Shown here: positions 25,415-35,438 of the stretch, piece after piece
How positions within the stretch are numbered: the stretch's first letter is position 1
Layout of the letters: each line of letters opens with the position of its first letter
Source: Bdellovibrionaceae bacterium UBA6502
GTDB taxonomy: Bacteria > Bdellovibrionota > Bdellovibrionia > Bdellovibrionales > UBA840
Direction of reading: 5' to 3'
Assembly (NCBI GenBank): GCA_002436415.1
Contig: DJMA01000033.1
Location: 121,824 to 185,823, forward strand
DNA: 64,000 nt
The notes under the pieces: generated by a model
What the model saw: the letters and a program-made list of their open reading frames with translations, nothing else
The model's database searches: none
Told to the model about the DNA's origin: nothing
Position numbers and translations under genes: made by a program

Positions 25415-25489
25415 TATTACTTATGGGTGATTTTAATTTCAAAGTAATAGGCAAGTAATACGTTTTATTATTGTCGAGCGTCAGTAATA
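25415..25489. promoter_or_regulatory. Cluster of AAGTAATA operator-like sites before the terminase genes
   Basis: Four copies of an 8-bp word: TATTACTT (reverse) at 25415-25422, AAGTAATA at 25442-25449 and 25453-25460, and CAGTAATA at 25482-25489. The 11-bp spacing of the middle pair fits tandem repressor dimers on one face of the helix. A further copy cluster lies at 27505-27537. Confidence 0.5.
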
Positions 25490-25496
25490 TATAAGT

Positions 25497-26009
25497 ATGA
25501 AGTCAGGTAATAAAGGCGGAAGGCCTACGAAGTATAAACAAGAATACTGCCAGGAATTTCTAGATTATTTCAGCGTTGATCCATATAGAATTGAAACTAA
25601 ACAAATAAAGACAAAAGAAGGATCTTACGAAGTTGAAGAAAGAGTTATAAACGATTTTCCCACTCTTTCAGGTTTTGCAATTAAAATTGGAGTCAATCGA
25701 GATACTCTTTTAGAATGGGCCAATGCTAAAAATGAAGATGGCACCTATAAACATGAAGAGTTTTCCGGCATATATAAAAGAGCTAAGGATTACCAAGAGA
25801 ATTTTCTTGTGGTTACCGGAATGAATGGCACGGCAAATACTACCTTTGCAATCTTCACAGCTAAGAATCTTATTAATTGGCGAAACCAAACAGACGTTAA
25901 ACTAGAAGCTGAAGTTGAATCAAATTCTACTGTAAAAGTGGAAAGTTATGATTTGTCAGATAGAATCGAACAACTAGAAAAAAAGAATGATTTGCCAGAA
26001 TCTGACTAG
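25497..26009 (+). CDS. Terminase small subunit
   Basis: 170 residues. It begins with GGRPTKYKQEYC (a typical GRPxxY start of terminase small subunits), followed by an HTH-like segment LSGFAIKIGVNRDTLLEWA and WRNQTDVKL near the C-terminus. It recognises phage DNA and loads the large subunit. Overlaps the large-subunit gene by 23 bases. Confidence 0.82.
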   Translation: MKSGNKGGRPTKYKQEYCQEFLDYFSVDPYRIETKQIKTKEGSYEVEERVINDFPTLSGFAIKIGVNRDTLLEWANAKNEDGTYKHEEFSGIYKRAKDYQENFLVVTGMNGTANTTFAIFTAKNLINWRNQTDVKLEAEVESNSTVKVESYDLSDRIEQLEKKNDLPESD

Positions 26010-27498
26010 AGATCAAGCTAACGAAATCTATAAAGAAGTATTGAAAGCCAATCATACTGATTCAATGAGAGAGCTTTGTCTAAATGATCTTTTCTTTCTT
26101 TTAACAGTTGCCCTTAAAAGACCTGATATTAATAAGCCTTGGCTTTATGATCGCTGCAGGGAAGTTGAAGCTAATCCTAATGGACACTTAGATTTGTGGG
26201 CTCGAGAGCATTATAAATCAACAATAATCACCTTCGGCAAAAGTATTCAAGACATTCTAAAAGATCCGAATAATACAACTATCGGGATTTTCTCTCACAC
26301 AAGGCCAATTGCAAAAGGTTTCTTAGATCAAATAAAAAGAGAGCTTGAGGGGAATACTTTCTTGAAAGGACTTTTTCCGGACGTTCTGTATTTGAATCCA
26401 AAAAGTGAAGCCCCAAAATGGTCCCTTGATTCAGGAATCATCGTTAAAAGAGACACAAACCCGAAGGAAGCAACCGTAGAGGCCTGGGGTGTTGTAGACG
26501 GTCAACCAACGGGAAAACACTTTAAAATCTTGCTTTATGACGATGTGGTGACAAGAGAATCTGTAACTACGCCTGAACAAATTAGGAAGGTAACAAGTGC
26601 CTGGGAGCTAAGTTTAAACCTTGGCTCTAAAGGTGGAGTTGAACGATACATTGGCACGAGATACCACGCAAACGACACTTATAAAACAATGATGGATCGC
26701 GGCTCAGTGATCCCTAGAATCTATCCTGCAACAATGGATGGGACTTTAGAGGGTGAGCCTAGGTTTTTAGACAAAGAGACATTGAAGAAGAAACGAAGAG
26801 ACATGGGGCCTTATACTTTCGGCACTCAGATGCTTCAAAACCCAGTGGCGGATAAATCTATGGGCTTTAAAGATGAATGGCTAAAATTTTATAAATCAAT
26901 CGAATGGCAGGGCTGGAATAGATACATTTTAGTAGATCCGGCTGGAAAGAAAAAAACAACTAATGACTATACAGTAATGGCTGTGATTGGTTTAGCGCCT
27001 GATCAAAACTATTACTTAATTGATTGTGTGAGAGATAGAATGAATCTTACAGAGAAAGCTAGAAAGCTTTTTGAGTTTCATAGAAAATACACGCCTCAAG
27101 GGGTTGGATATGAAGAATACGGCCTTCAAGCTGATATTGAACACATAGAAGACAAAATGGAAACGGAAAACTATCGTTTTAACATAACGAGACTTGGCGG
27201 AAGTTTAGCGAAAGAAGATAGAATAAAAAAGCTCGTTCCCGTATTTGAGCAAAACAGGTTCTGGCTTCCTGAAAAGCTAAATTACATAAATAATGAATCA
27301 AAATCAGTGGACCTTACAAAGAGCTTTATTGAAGATGAATACCAAGCCTTTCCGGTTTCAACCCATGATGATATGCTCGACTGTTTTGCTAGAGTATTGG
27401 ACCAAAAGCTAAACGCAGTATTTCCAAAAGAGAGAAAGAAAATTAAGCCAATTAAAAATTTCGGGGGAATGGCTGGGCCTAATTCTTGGATGGGATGA
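25987..27498 (+). CDS. Terminase large subunit
   Basis: 503 residues. Walker A-like WAREHYKST at about residues 71-79, Walker B ILLYDDV at about 178-184, and nuclease-domain acids in RYILVDPAGKKK and STHDDMLDCFAR. This is the ATPase-nuclease that packages DNA into procapsids. Similar to the large subunits that accompany P22-type portals. ATG 25987 overlaps the small-subunit gene. Confidence 0.9.
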   Translation: MICQNLTRDQANEIYKEVLKANHTDSMRELCLNDLFFLLTVALKRPDINKPWLYDRCREVEANPNGHLDLWAREHYKSTIITFGKSIQDILKDPNNTTIGIFSHTRPIAKGFLDQIKRELEGNTFLKGLFPDVLYLNPKSEAPKWSLDSGIIVKRDTNPKEATVEAWGVVDGQPTGKHFKILLYDDVVTRESVTTPEQIRKVTSAWELSLNLGSKGGVERYIGTRYHANDTYKTMMDRGSVIPRIYPATMDGTLEGEPRFLDKETLKKKRRDMGPYTFGTQMLQNPVADKSMGFKDEWLKFYKSIEWQGWNRYILVDPAGKKKTTNDYTVMAVIGLAPDQNYYLIDCVRDRMNLTEKARKLFEFHRKYTPQGVGYEEYGLQADIEHIEDKMETENYRFNITRLGGSLAKEDRIKKLVPVFEQNRFWLPEKLNYINNESKSVDLTKSFIEDEYQAFPVSTHDDMLDCFARVLDQKLNAVFPKERKKIKPIKNFGGMAGPNSWMG

Positions 27499-27559
27499 TT
27501 TGAGAGTATTACCTTAAGTAATATATTTTATTACCTCTTATCTTGAATACTCTGAAAAG
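27499..27559. promoter_or_regulatory. Second GTAATA-rich spacer
   Basis: Between terminase and portal, 27505-27537 contains TATTACC, AAGTAATA (27516-27523) and TTATTACC, the same word seen upstream of the terminase genes, inside an inverted-repeat-like setting. Possible second operator or promoter. Confidence 0.4.
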
Positions 27560-29689
27560 GTGGCTACAAATAAAAAAGAATCAAAGAAAGTTGAGAAGTT
27601 CTTAAAGACTGCAAGAAAGCGGTTTAATCTTGCTGACGAAGCGGTAAAAGAGATTAGAAAAAAAGGCGACGAAGATTTGCAATTTCGCCTTGGAAATCAA
27701 TGGGATGATTTTACAAGAAAGCAAAGAGAATCTTACGGAAGACCTTGTTTAACTATCAATAGAACGCCACAATTCATTAAGCAAATCACAAATGACATGA
27801 GACAAAACAGGCCTTCAGTGAATGTTTCGCCTGTAGATGATTTGGCCGATAAAGATACCGCTAAAATCTTTAAAGGTATTATAAGAAATATTGAATACAA
27901 TTCCAATGCTCATGCTGCCTATGATTATGCTTTTGAATGCGCAGTAACGCGCTCTTATGGATATTGGCGAATTGCAACGGATTATATTAATCCTGAAAGC
28001 TTCGACCAAGAAATTTTAATCAAGCGAATTAAAAACCCGAATGCTGTTTTCCTTGATCCGACTGCGGTTGAGCCTGACGGCTCAGACGCTGACTGGGGTT
28101 TTGTTTTTGAGGATGTGTTGATTGATGATTACAAAGCAATGTATCCTAATTCAGAACTGGCCAGCATGGACGACTGGTCTTCTATCGGGGAAAAAGCGCA
28201 AGGATGGGCTAGCTCCGATAGAGTTAGAGTTTGCGAATACTTCTATAAAGATCAAGTGGAAGACACTCTTTATCTTTTAGAAGACGGTTCAACTATTTTT
28301 AAAAGTGAACTTCCTGAAGACTTCGAAGACTTCCAGCTTATAAAGAACGAGCGAAAAACTACTACAGAAAAAGTTAAATGGGCGAAGATAAATGCCTGTG
28401 AAATATTAGAAGAAACAGAAATTCCTTCTCGTTTTATTCCTATCGTTCCGGTTTTAGGGGATGAAATTGACGATAATGGAAAGACTGTTTTAGAGAGTGT
28501 TGTTAGAAACACTAAAGATCCTCAAAAGATGTTAAATTACTGGGCTTCGGCTGAAACGGAAGCGATCACACAAGCGCCTTTAAGCCCGTTTATCGTTGCT
28601 GAAGGTCAAGTTGAAGGATACGAAGAAATTTGGCAAAACGCTAATAAAGTTCCTTACGCTTTTCTTCCATACAAGCCAACTGATTTAAGTGGGCAAATGG
28701 TTTCACCTCCGCAAAGAAATTCTTTTGAGCCTGCGGTTATGGCGATCACAAATGCTAGAATACAAGCTTCTCAAGATTTGAAAGACACCAGTGGAATACA
28801 GGATGCCTCTCTTGGGATGGTGGGAAATGAAACCTCCGGCGTTGCTATTCAAAGAAGAAATATGCAGTCGCAAACTGCTAATTATCATTTCATTGATAAC
28901 TTTATGAGATCCATAAAGCATACGGGTCGCATTTTAGTTGAAATGATCCCTAAAATTTATGACGCAGAAAGAACGGTTCGTATTATTGGCGAAGATAAGA
29001 GTGAAGAGATTGTAAAAATCAATTCTCTTTTTGAAAGAGACGGGAAAGCGGAATTAATTGATCTTTCTCGCGGTCGTTATGATGTGACAATTTCCACAGG
29101 ACCAAGTTTTACAAGCAAACGTCAAGAGGCTGCGCAATCCATGATTGAAATGAGCCGAAATAATCCTAAGTTTGTTGAGATCGCAGGGGACTTGATGATT
29201 AAGAATCAAGACTGGCCTGGGGCGGATGAAATCTCTGAAAGATTTAAACGAACAATCAACCCACAAATTTTAGGCGAAGAACAAGAGCAAGTTATTCCTC
29301 CGCAAGTACAAGCTCAGATGCAGCAATCAGCGGCTATGATTGATGCCCTAACAAAACAGCTTAATGACGCTACAGAAGAGATTAAAACAAAGCGTTTAGA
29401 GCTTGAGTCAGAAGAGCGCATTGCTGTTTTAAAAATGGAAACTGACATCAGAAAAGAACAAATCAAAGCAGAAAGCTCAAGAGGTTTCTTTCTAGCCGAG
29501 CAACAAGCTAAAGAACTAGAAAAAAGACAAGCTCTTCTAAATTCAGAGGTGCCAATGGATTTATCTTTTGGACCACCTGAAATGCATAACCCAAATTTTA
29601 ATCAGGTAGGGAATGAAGTACCGCCTGAATTTATACAAGGACCAACTGGCGAGCCTTTAAATGAGCCAGGTTATTTCGTGGAGGATTAA
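27560..29689 (+). CDS. P22-like portal protein
   Basis: 709 residues. The N-terminal region (FLKTARKRFNLADEA, EDLQFRLGNQWDD, GRPCLTINRTPQFIKQITND) is characteristic of the P22-type portal family. The C-terminal 120 residues are helical and Q/E-rich, like the portal barrel. It forms the dodecameric DNA gateway of the head. GTG start with AAAAGG upstream. Confidence 0.9.
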   Translation: MATNKKESKKVEKFLKTARKRFNLADEAVKEIRKKGDEDLQFRLGNQWDDFTRKQRESYGRPCLTINRTPQFIKQITNDMRQNRPSVNVSPVDDLADKDTAKIFKGIIRNIEYNSNAHAAYDYAFECAVTRSYGYWRIATDYINPESFDQEILIKRIKNPNAVFLDPTAVEPDGSDADWGFVFEDVLIDDYKAMYPNSELASMDDWSSIGEKAQGWASSDRVRVCEYFYKDQVEDTLYLLEDGSTIFKSELPEDFEDFQLIKNERKTTTEKVKWAKINACEILEETEIPSRFIPIVPVLGDEIDDNGKTVLESVVRNTKDPQKMLNYWASAETEAITQAPLSPFIVAEGQVEGYEEIWQNANKVPYAFLPYKPTDLSGQMVSPPQRNSFEPAVMAITNARIQASQDLKDTSGIQDASLGMVGNETSGVAIQRRNMQSQTANYHFIDNFMRSIKHTGRILVEMIPKIYDAERTVRIIGEDKSEEIVKINSLFERDGKAELIDLSRGRYDVTISTGPSFTSKRQEAAQSMIEMSRNNPKFVEIAGDLMIKNQDWPGADEISERFKRTINPQILGEEQEQVIPPQVQAQMQQSAAMIDALTKQLNDATEEIKTKRLELESEERIAVLKMETDIRKEQIKAESSRGFFLAEQQAKELEKRQALLNSEVPMDLSFGPPEMHNPNFNQVGNEVPPEFIQGPTGEPLNEPGYFVED

Positions 29690-29692
29690 ACC

Positions 29693-30664
29693 ATGTCAAT
29701 TGAAGTTGTTACTCAAGAATCAGTTATGGAGGCACCTTTAGGAAACGAAAACGTGACCGAAGAAGCCACTGAATCAAAAGAAACACAAGAGGCCGAAGGC
29801 TCTGAAGAGCAAGAAACCGCTAGTGAATCGGCACCACTAGATGAAGAGACTGAGAAAACAGAAGGTGAAGAAGATTCTGAAGAAGAAATCGAAGAAGATG
29901 ATTCTGAAGAAGAAGACGAGCCGGAAGTTGAGGAAAAGAAAGCTCACAACAAAGGGGCGGTAAAAAGAATTAATAAGTTAACTTCTAAGCTGTATGAGAA
30001 GGACGAAACAATCGAAAGCTTAAAAGCAGAATTAGAAGCACTTCGAAATAATTCTAAGCTCGAAGAAAAAGTTGAAGCTAAGCCTCAAGCTGAAAACCAA
30101 GCGCCAAACCCGGATGATTTTGAAGAGTATCAAGATTATTTGGATGCTCACGCAGACTGGCGTTATGACATGAGAAGAGCCGAAGAGAAGGCAAAAGAAG
30201 AACAAGAAGCTAAGCAGAAAGCATTCCTTGATAGAAGAAATGAATTTAGTAATAAGCTTGGCGATTTTGGCAAAGATAAAGAAGATTTTAGTGATTTAGT
30301 AGATAAAATGGCTAAAGAAAATGTCATTGTGCCTGTTTACGTTGAAGACATGATTATGTCTTCTGACAATGGCCCCGCTATTCTTTATCATTTCATGAAA
30401 AATGAAGATGCTAGAAATAATGTTTTTAACAAAACGCCTCTCGATGCTGCTTTTGCGGTCGGAGCTTTAAGTGCAAAGCTTTCTCAGTCTCAAGAAAAAC
30501 CAAAAGAAGTTATTGAAAAAAAACAAACCAAAGCCCCGGCTCCGGCTAAGCCCGTTAGTGGTAAAAACGCTAGTGTCAAAAAAGACATTTACGACAATAG
30601 CACTTCCCAAACTGAATATGAAAGATTGAGAGAAGAGCAATGGAAAGCCAAGGCAAGATTTTAA
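29693..30664 (+). CDS. Capsid scaffold protein
   Basis: 323 residues. The first 85 residues are extremely acidic (many EE and EEDSEEE stretches), followed by a basic coiled coil and a short basic C-terminus (EEQWKAKARF). Position between portal and coat, plus composition, identify the assembly scaffold. Confidence 0.82.
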   Translation: MSIEVVTQESVMEAPLGNENVTEEATESKETQEAEGSEEQETASESAPLDEETEKTEGEEDSEEEIEEDDSEEEDEPEVEEKKAHNKGAVKRINKLTSKLYEKDETIESLKAELEALRNNSKLEEKVEAKPQAENQAPNPDDFEEYQDYLDAHADWRYDMRRAEEKAKEEQEAKQKAFLDRRNEFSNKLGDFGKDKEDFSDLVDKMAKENVIVPVYVEDMIMSSDNGPAILYHFMKNEDARNNVFNKTPLDAAFAVGALSAKLSQSQEKPKEVIEKKQTKAPAPAKPVSGKNASVKKDIYDNSTSQTEYERLREEQWKAKARF

Positions 30665-30681
30665 GAAAAGGAAATTAAAAG

Positions 30682-31887
30682 ATGGCTAATACTTTATTAA
30701 CCTCCGATATGATCGCAAAAGAAGCTTTAATGCAGTTTAAAAACAGCTTAGGCTTCACTAAAGGTGCAAACCGCCAATACAACGATAAATTCGCTGTAAG
30801 TGGTGCAAAGATTGGTAACAAAATCGACATTAGAAAACCTCAACGCTTTCAAGTGACTGACGGTGCAACGGTTTCTAAACAAGATGTAGTGAACGAAGTT
30901 GTAAGTTTAACTCTTGATTCTAGAAAGCACGTTGCTTTCCAGTTTTCTTCTCAAGAATTGACTTTAGACATTGATCGCTTCTCTGAGACTTATGTAGCGC
31001 CTGCGGCTCACGCTCTTGCTAACAAAGTTGATATTGACGGTCTTGCAAAGGCTGCGGTTGTAGCGAATGCAGTTGGAACGCCTGGAACTACTCCAAGCTC
31101 ACTTAGCATCGCAGGTCAAGCTCGCGCGAAGTTAAACCAATACGCTGCACCTTCTAACGGTCGTAGCATCATTTTAGGAAGTGATGAAATGACTGGTTTA
31201 GTTGATGGGGCTCAAGCTCTTTTCAACCCAACAAAAGAAATTGCTCGTCAGTATGAAGACGGCTTTATCGGTCGCGCTCGTGGTTTTGATTGGAGAGAAA
31301 GCGAAAACATTAAGCTTCACACTGTAGGAGCTCAAGGTGGTACTCCAGTAGTAAACGGTGCTTCTCAAACTGGAAGCTCTTTAAACACTGACGGCTGGAC
31401 TGCTTCAGTTACTGGGCTTTTAAAAGAAGGTGACGTTTTCACAATTGCTGACGTTTACGCTGTAAACCCAGTGAGCTTCCAATCTACTGGTAAATTGCAA
31501 CAATTCGTTGTTACGAGTGATGTAAACTCTGACGGTTCAGGTGAAGCTTCTCTAGGAATTTACCCTGCAATCATCACTAGTGGTGCAACTCAAACAGTAA
31601 GTGCGGCTCCAGTAGATAACGCTGCAATCACTGTTTTAGGTTCAAGCGGTGCGATTACTACTCTAGGTCTTGCGTATCACAAAGATGCTTTCATCTTCGG
31701 TTGTGCGGATTTAGAAATGCCTAAAAACGTAGATATGGCAGCTCGTGCAGTAGACAAAGAAAGCGGCTTATCAATTCGCTTTGTTCGCTACTATGACGGT
31801 GACGAAGATCAACTAATCTCTCGTTTAGACGTTCTTTACGGATGGCTTGCGGCTCGTCCTGAGTGGGCTTGTCGAGTACAAGGATAG
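30682..31887 (+). CDS. P22-like major capsid (coat) protein
   Basis: 401 residues starting MANTLLTSDMIAKEALMQFK. KIGNKIDIRKPQRFQVTDG and the central insertion-like glycine/serine region match P22 gp5-type coat proteins with an HK97 fold. It follows the scaffold and is the only gene of this operon closed by a hairpin terminator, consistent with high expression. Confidence 0.9.
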   Translation: MANTLLTSDMIAKEALMQFKNSLGFTKGANRQYNDKFAVSGAKIGNKIDIRKPQRFQVTDGATVSKQDVVNEVVSLTLDSRKHVAFQFSSQELTLDIDRFSETYVAPAAHALANKVDIDGLAKAAVVANAVGTPGTTPSSLSIAGQARAKLNQYAAPSNGRSIILGSDEMTGLVDGAQALFNPTKEIARQYEDGFIGRARGFDWRESENIKLHTVGAQGGTPVVNGASQTGSSLNTDGWTASVTGLLKEGDVFTIADVYAVNPVSFQSTGKLQQFVVTSDVNSDGSGEASLGIYPAIITSGATQTVSAAPVDNAAITVLGSSGAITTLGLAYHKDAFIFGCADLEMPKNVDMAARAVDKESGLSIRFVRYYDGDEDQLISRLDVLYGWLAARPEWACRVQG

Positions 31888-31896
31888 TTTTTAGAA

Positions 31897-31920
31897 GGGG
31901 GCTTTTATTAGCCCTCTTTT
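31897..31920 (+). terminator. Terminator after the coat gene
   Basis: GGGGGC and GCCCTC arms (one G-U pair) separated by TTTTATTA and followed by TTTT. Likely partial, letting some transcription continue into the tail genes. Confidence 0.65.
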
Positions 31921-31947
31921 ATAAAGTTATTTTTAAGGGGAAGAGAT

Positions 31948-32220
31948 ATGAAAGAAGAAATCAAAAAAATTGAATTTCCGAAAATGGTTTACCACAAAGA
32001 CTTAGGCCATAAAGTTGTTAAAGATGAAAAAGAACTTGAAGAAGCTAAGAAAGAAGGCTTTTCAAAAGAATATATCGCGCCAGAGAAGCCCGTTGAAATT
32101 GATGTGAAAGAGGAATTAGTTTTAGCAAAAGACTCTATCAAGATTCTTGAGAAAGAAAACGAGAAACTAATCAAAGAGATTGAGGCTTTAAAAAAGAAAG
32201 CTCCAAAAAAAGGTAAATAA
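31948..32220 (+). CDS. Small coiled-coil structural/assembly protein
   Basis: 90 residues, lysine/glutamate-rich with a C-terminal coiled coil (ILEKENEKLIKEIEALKKK). It lies between coat and tail-hub genes. Function unknown. Confidence 0.6.
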   Translation: MKEEIKKIEFPKMVYHKDLGHKVVKDEKELEEAKKEGFSKEYIAPEKPVEIDVKEELVLAKDSIKILEKENEKLIKEIEALKKKAPKKGK

Positions 32221-32921
32221 TGGCAACGGCTGGTGATCTTGTAAAAGGGGCGATGCGATTAATTGGCGCGATTGCTTCCGGTGAAACTCCAACAAGTGCG
32301 GAAATGTCCGACGGGCTTTCTGTTTTAAACGAAATGATTAAGTCATGGTCGAATGATAATCTTGTAGTTTATCAAAGACCTAGGGAAGTGTTTTCTTTAG
32401 TTGGAGGCCAGCAAAATTACCTAATGGGAAGTGGGCAGGACTTTGATAGCTCACGACCTACGGAAATCACTGGAATAGGTGTTTTAAGAAACGGTCAAGA
32501 GATCCCGGTTCACCTTTTAACGGCTGATCAATGGGAAAAGGTAACTCTTAAAGATTTAAATCAAAGCTTTCCGACTGCGGCTTATTGTGAAGTTGAAGGC
32601 GAAAATTTATCAATCTACTTTTGGCCGATCCCAACTGATTCAGATTCAGTGATTGTTTATTCAAGAAAGCCTTTTGCCTCTTTTGCGGCTCAGAGTGACG
32701 TTGTTTTATTAGCTGACGGCTATTTTAGAGCTCTAAGGTATAATTTAGCTCTTGAGCTTGCGCCTGAGTTTGGGATTGAGCCAAGTCAGTTGGTTTACGG
32801 TATTGCTAAAGATTCATTAGCAAAAATTAAAAGACAAAACCTTAAGCCTCCGATTTTAGCAAAAGAAGATCCGATAAATGGAAATTCTTATTTTGATTGG
32901 CGAACGGGAGAAGTTAAATGA
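32220..32921 (+). CDS. P22 gp4-like head-tail adaptor (tail accessory factor)
   Basis: 233 residues. The opening ATAGDLVKGAMRLIGAIASGE and the segment LNEMIKSWSNDNLVVYQ are typical of the gp4 family, which binds the portal and closes the packaged head. Starts on the previous stop (TAATG). Confidence 0.85.
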   Translation: MATAGDLVKGAMRLIGAIASGETPTSAEMSDGLSVLNEMIKSWSNDNLVVYQRPREVFSLVGGQQNYLMGSGQDFDSSRPTEITGIGVLRNGQEIPVHLLTADQWEKVTLKDLNQSFPTAAYCEVEGENLSIYFWPIPTDSDSVIVYSRKPFASFAAQSDVVLLADGYFRALRYNLALELAPEFGIEPSQLVYGIAKDSLAKIKRQNLKPPILAKEDPINGNSYFDWRTGEVK

Positions 32922-34483
32922 TTTTTCCTGGGTTTGTTGGTTCTAGTTACGAGCTTGATAATCTTCGCGCTGACGTGCAAAGAACTGTAAACCTTTATCC
33001 TGAAGTGATTGAGTCGGGCAATGGCAATAGTGGTGCACAATCTCAATTAAGAAGCACTCCGGGGCTTGAAGAGCTTTTTGAGCTTGGAAGTGGACCGATT
33101 CGCGGTGTTTTTAACGTGCGTTTACCGCAAAATGACTACCTAACTGATCCGGCTTTAATCATTGTTAGCGGAAACGAGATTTTTTATAGCTCCTATAATG
33201 CTGACACTGACGCCTGGACGCATCAAAACCTTTCTGAATACCAAGACACTGGTTCAGAATTAGCAGGCTCTAACGAGCTTCTAGCTACTTCAAGCGGCCC
33301 AGTTCAATTTGAGCAAATAGAATTTGATGGCTACATCGTAAGAGGCGTTTTAGTCGATGGCTCCGAAAGCCCCTATGAAGTAAGAATTGCTTACAACTCT
33401 GGTTCTAGTGAGCTTGAATATATCTTTTATGCGCTTTCTACGGGTGCCGGGTTTTATGTGGAAAACGCTGATTCAATTACTTGGATTGACGGTTATGTTA
33501 TTTTCTCAAATTCTACAGGGGAATTTTTCACAAGTGATCTTGGAAACTTAACGGTTGATCCCCTAAGTTTTGCAAACTCTGAAGGTAGCCCGGATAATAT
33601 CGTAGGCATTACAGCTAATCATAGAAATTTATATGTGATAAACGACACAACAACGGAAGTTTATGTAAACACAGGAAACGCGAATTTCCCTTTCGAGCGC
33701 GTGGGTGGTGGTTTTATTGAAATCGGTGGGCTTTCTCGTGAGTCGATCAAATCCTTTGGCGGTATGACTTTCTTTTTAGGTAGAACGAAAGAAGGCGCAG
33801 GCCAAATATTTATGGCTTCCGGTCTTAATTTTAAAAGAATCTCAACTCATGCAATAGAACAAAAAATTGCCTCTTACGCTGCGCCTGAAAATTCAAGAGC
33901 CTGGGTTTATGAATCTGAAGGTCATTTATTTTACTGCCTAAACTTTGATGAAATGACTTGGGTTTATGATTTATCGACGGGCGCTTGGCATGAAAGATCT
34001 TATCTCAATGGACCAACAAGAGAAAGACACAGGGCCGATTGTCACACTTATATGCCTAGCTTGAAATATCATGTCGTGGGCGATTATGAAAATGAAAAAG
34101 TTTATTTGCTGAAAAACGATGTTTACTCTGATAATGGTGATCCCATTCAAAGACTTCGAATTACTCCGCATCTCTCTTTAGAAAACAAGAGAGTCTTTTT
34201 TGATAGTTTGGAGCTTGATATGCAAGTAGGGGTTGGATTATCAAGCGGCCAAGGGAGCGATCCGCAAGTTGTAATGCAGTTTTCAAACGACTGGGGAAAT
34301 ACTTGGTCGGATGAATCTTGGACTAGTGCTGGGGGGCAAGTCGGAGGCATTGGCGAGTATTCGACAAGAGTTATTTGGCGAAGGTTAGGTCGTGCCAGGA
34401 ATCGGGTTTTCAAGATTGCAATTACAGATCCGGTGCCTGTGAATATAGTTGGCGCATTCTTAGAGCTTAGGAGGGGGAACTAA
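32918..34483 (+). CDS. P22 gp10-like tail hub (packaged-DNA stabilisation protein)
   Basis: 521 residues, beta-rich with FVGSSYELDNLRADVQRTVNLYPEV at the start, the hallmark of gp10-like hub proteins. It overlaps gp4 by 4 bases, as in P22-type clusters. It forms the hub carrying spikes or fibres. Confidence 0.85.
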   Translation: MIFPGFVGSSYELDNLRADVQRTVNLYPEVIESGNGNSGAQSQLRSTPGLEELFELGSGPIRGVFNVRLPQNDYLTDPALIIVSGNEIFYSSYNADTDAWTHQNLSEYQDTGSELAGSNELLATSSGPVQFEQIEFDGYIVRGVLVDGSESPYEVRIAYNSGSSELEYIFYALSTGAGFYVENADSITWIDGYVIFSNSTGEFFTSDLGNLTVDPLSFANSEGSPDNIVGITANHRNLYVINDTTTEVYVNTGNANFPFERVGGGFIEIGGLSRESIKSFGGMTFFLGRTKEGAGQIFMASGLNFKRISTHAIEQKIASYAAPENSRAWVYESEGHLFYCLNFDEMTWVYDLSTGAWHERSYLNGPTRERHRADCHTYMPSLKYHVVGDYENEKVYLLKNDVYSDNGDPIQRLRITPHLSLENKRVFFDSLELDMQVGVGLSSGQGSDPQVVMQFSNDWGNTWSDESWTSAGGQVGGIGEYSTRVIWRRLGRARNRVFKIAITDPVPVNIVGAFLELRRGN

Positions 34484-34956
34484 TGTTTAATCTTCCTTTG
34501 CTAACTCCATTAACAAACTCAGAAAGACTAATCACCGATTCTTGGCGCGACTTTTTCCAAGAGCTTAAAACCTCTATCGGTGGTATTGAAAAGGAAATTG
34601 TGGTTTCAATTTCTAATAATGTAACGGCAACGGATCTTGATGGGGTTTCGATTGATAAATCTCAATGCTCGGTAAAGTTCTTTGATTATTTAATCCAAAG
34701 AGTGACCGATGCAAGTGAAGTAGTTGAAGCCGGAACTTTTACAGTTTCTTATTTGCCTGATTCGGAAGATTATCAATTATCGAACGGGCCAAGCTCCGCA
34801 GGTGTTACTTTAACAGTAACTAGTGCCGGGCAAATTCAATACGCAACAACTAATCTTTCTGGAACGGAAAGTATTTCTAGAATCATTGTTAAGCCTAGAA
34901 AAATATATGCAAAATCTAGCCTCTATTCAAAGGCTGAAAAAGGTGGGCGTTTATGA
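34483..34956 (+). CDS. Tail/structural protein of unknown role
   Basis: 157 residues. Begins MFNLPLLTPLTNSERLITDSWRDFF, a start often seen in small virion proteins next to gp10 homologues. Beta-rich remainder. The start overlaps the preceding stop by one base. Confidence 0.6.
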   Translation: MFNLPLLTPLTNSERLITDSWRDFFQELKTSIGGIEKEIVVSISNNVTATDLDGVSIDKSQCSVKFFDYLIQRVTDASEVVEAGTFTVSYLPDSEDYQLSNGPSSAGVTLTVTSAGQIQYATTNLSGTESISRIIVKPRKIYAKSSLYSKAEKGGRL

Positions 34957-35438
34957 GCGATTTAATTGGCTTTAATCCTTCAATGATTGCTTTTGAGGGT
35001 GATTATACAGCGGAGGAAGTTGAAAACTTCATTTTAAAATTTGAAGAGTTTACTGAAGCATTAAACCTTCCAAGGGTTGAGTTTGAAACTAGTCATAAAT
35101 TCTGTAACGGGGTTTATGCGCGTGAAATTAGAATTCCTAAAGGTACTTTAATCACCGGGAAATATCATAAACACGAAAACTTAAACATTCTAAGCAAGGG
35201 AAAGATAATTTCCCTTTCAGGCTTAGGAAGAGAAGTTTTAGAAGCGCCACATACGGGCGTTTATCCTCCGGGCAAGAAAATGTTTTTAGTGCAAGAGGAT
35301 TGTGTTTGGACAACGCTTGTTAAGACAGACAAAACGGACTTAGACGAAATAGACAAAGAGTTTATCGCTGAACAAATTGAAGTTGAAAAAGTAGAAGAAA
35401 TTAAAAGTGATAAAAAACATATTGGAGGCGAAAAATGA
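34953..35438 (+). CDS. Cupin-like phage structural/assembly protein
   Basis: 161 residues. The core YAREIRIPKGTLITGKYHKHENLNILSKG has the H-x-H...E-like strand pattern of a cupin barrel, followed by an acidic coiled tail. In phages such proteins occur near tail genes. No enzyme activity is implied. Confidence 0.6.
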   Translation: MSDLIGFNPSMIAFEGDYTAEEVENFILKFEEFTEALNLPRVEFETSHKFCNGVYAREIRIPKGTLITGKYHKHENLNILSKGKIISLSGLGREVLEAPHTGVYPPGKKMFLVQEDCVWTTLVKTDKTDLDEIDKEFIAEQIEVEKVEEIKSDKKHIGGEK

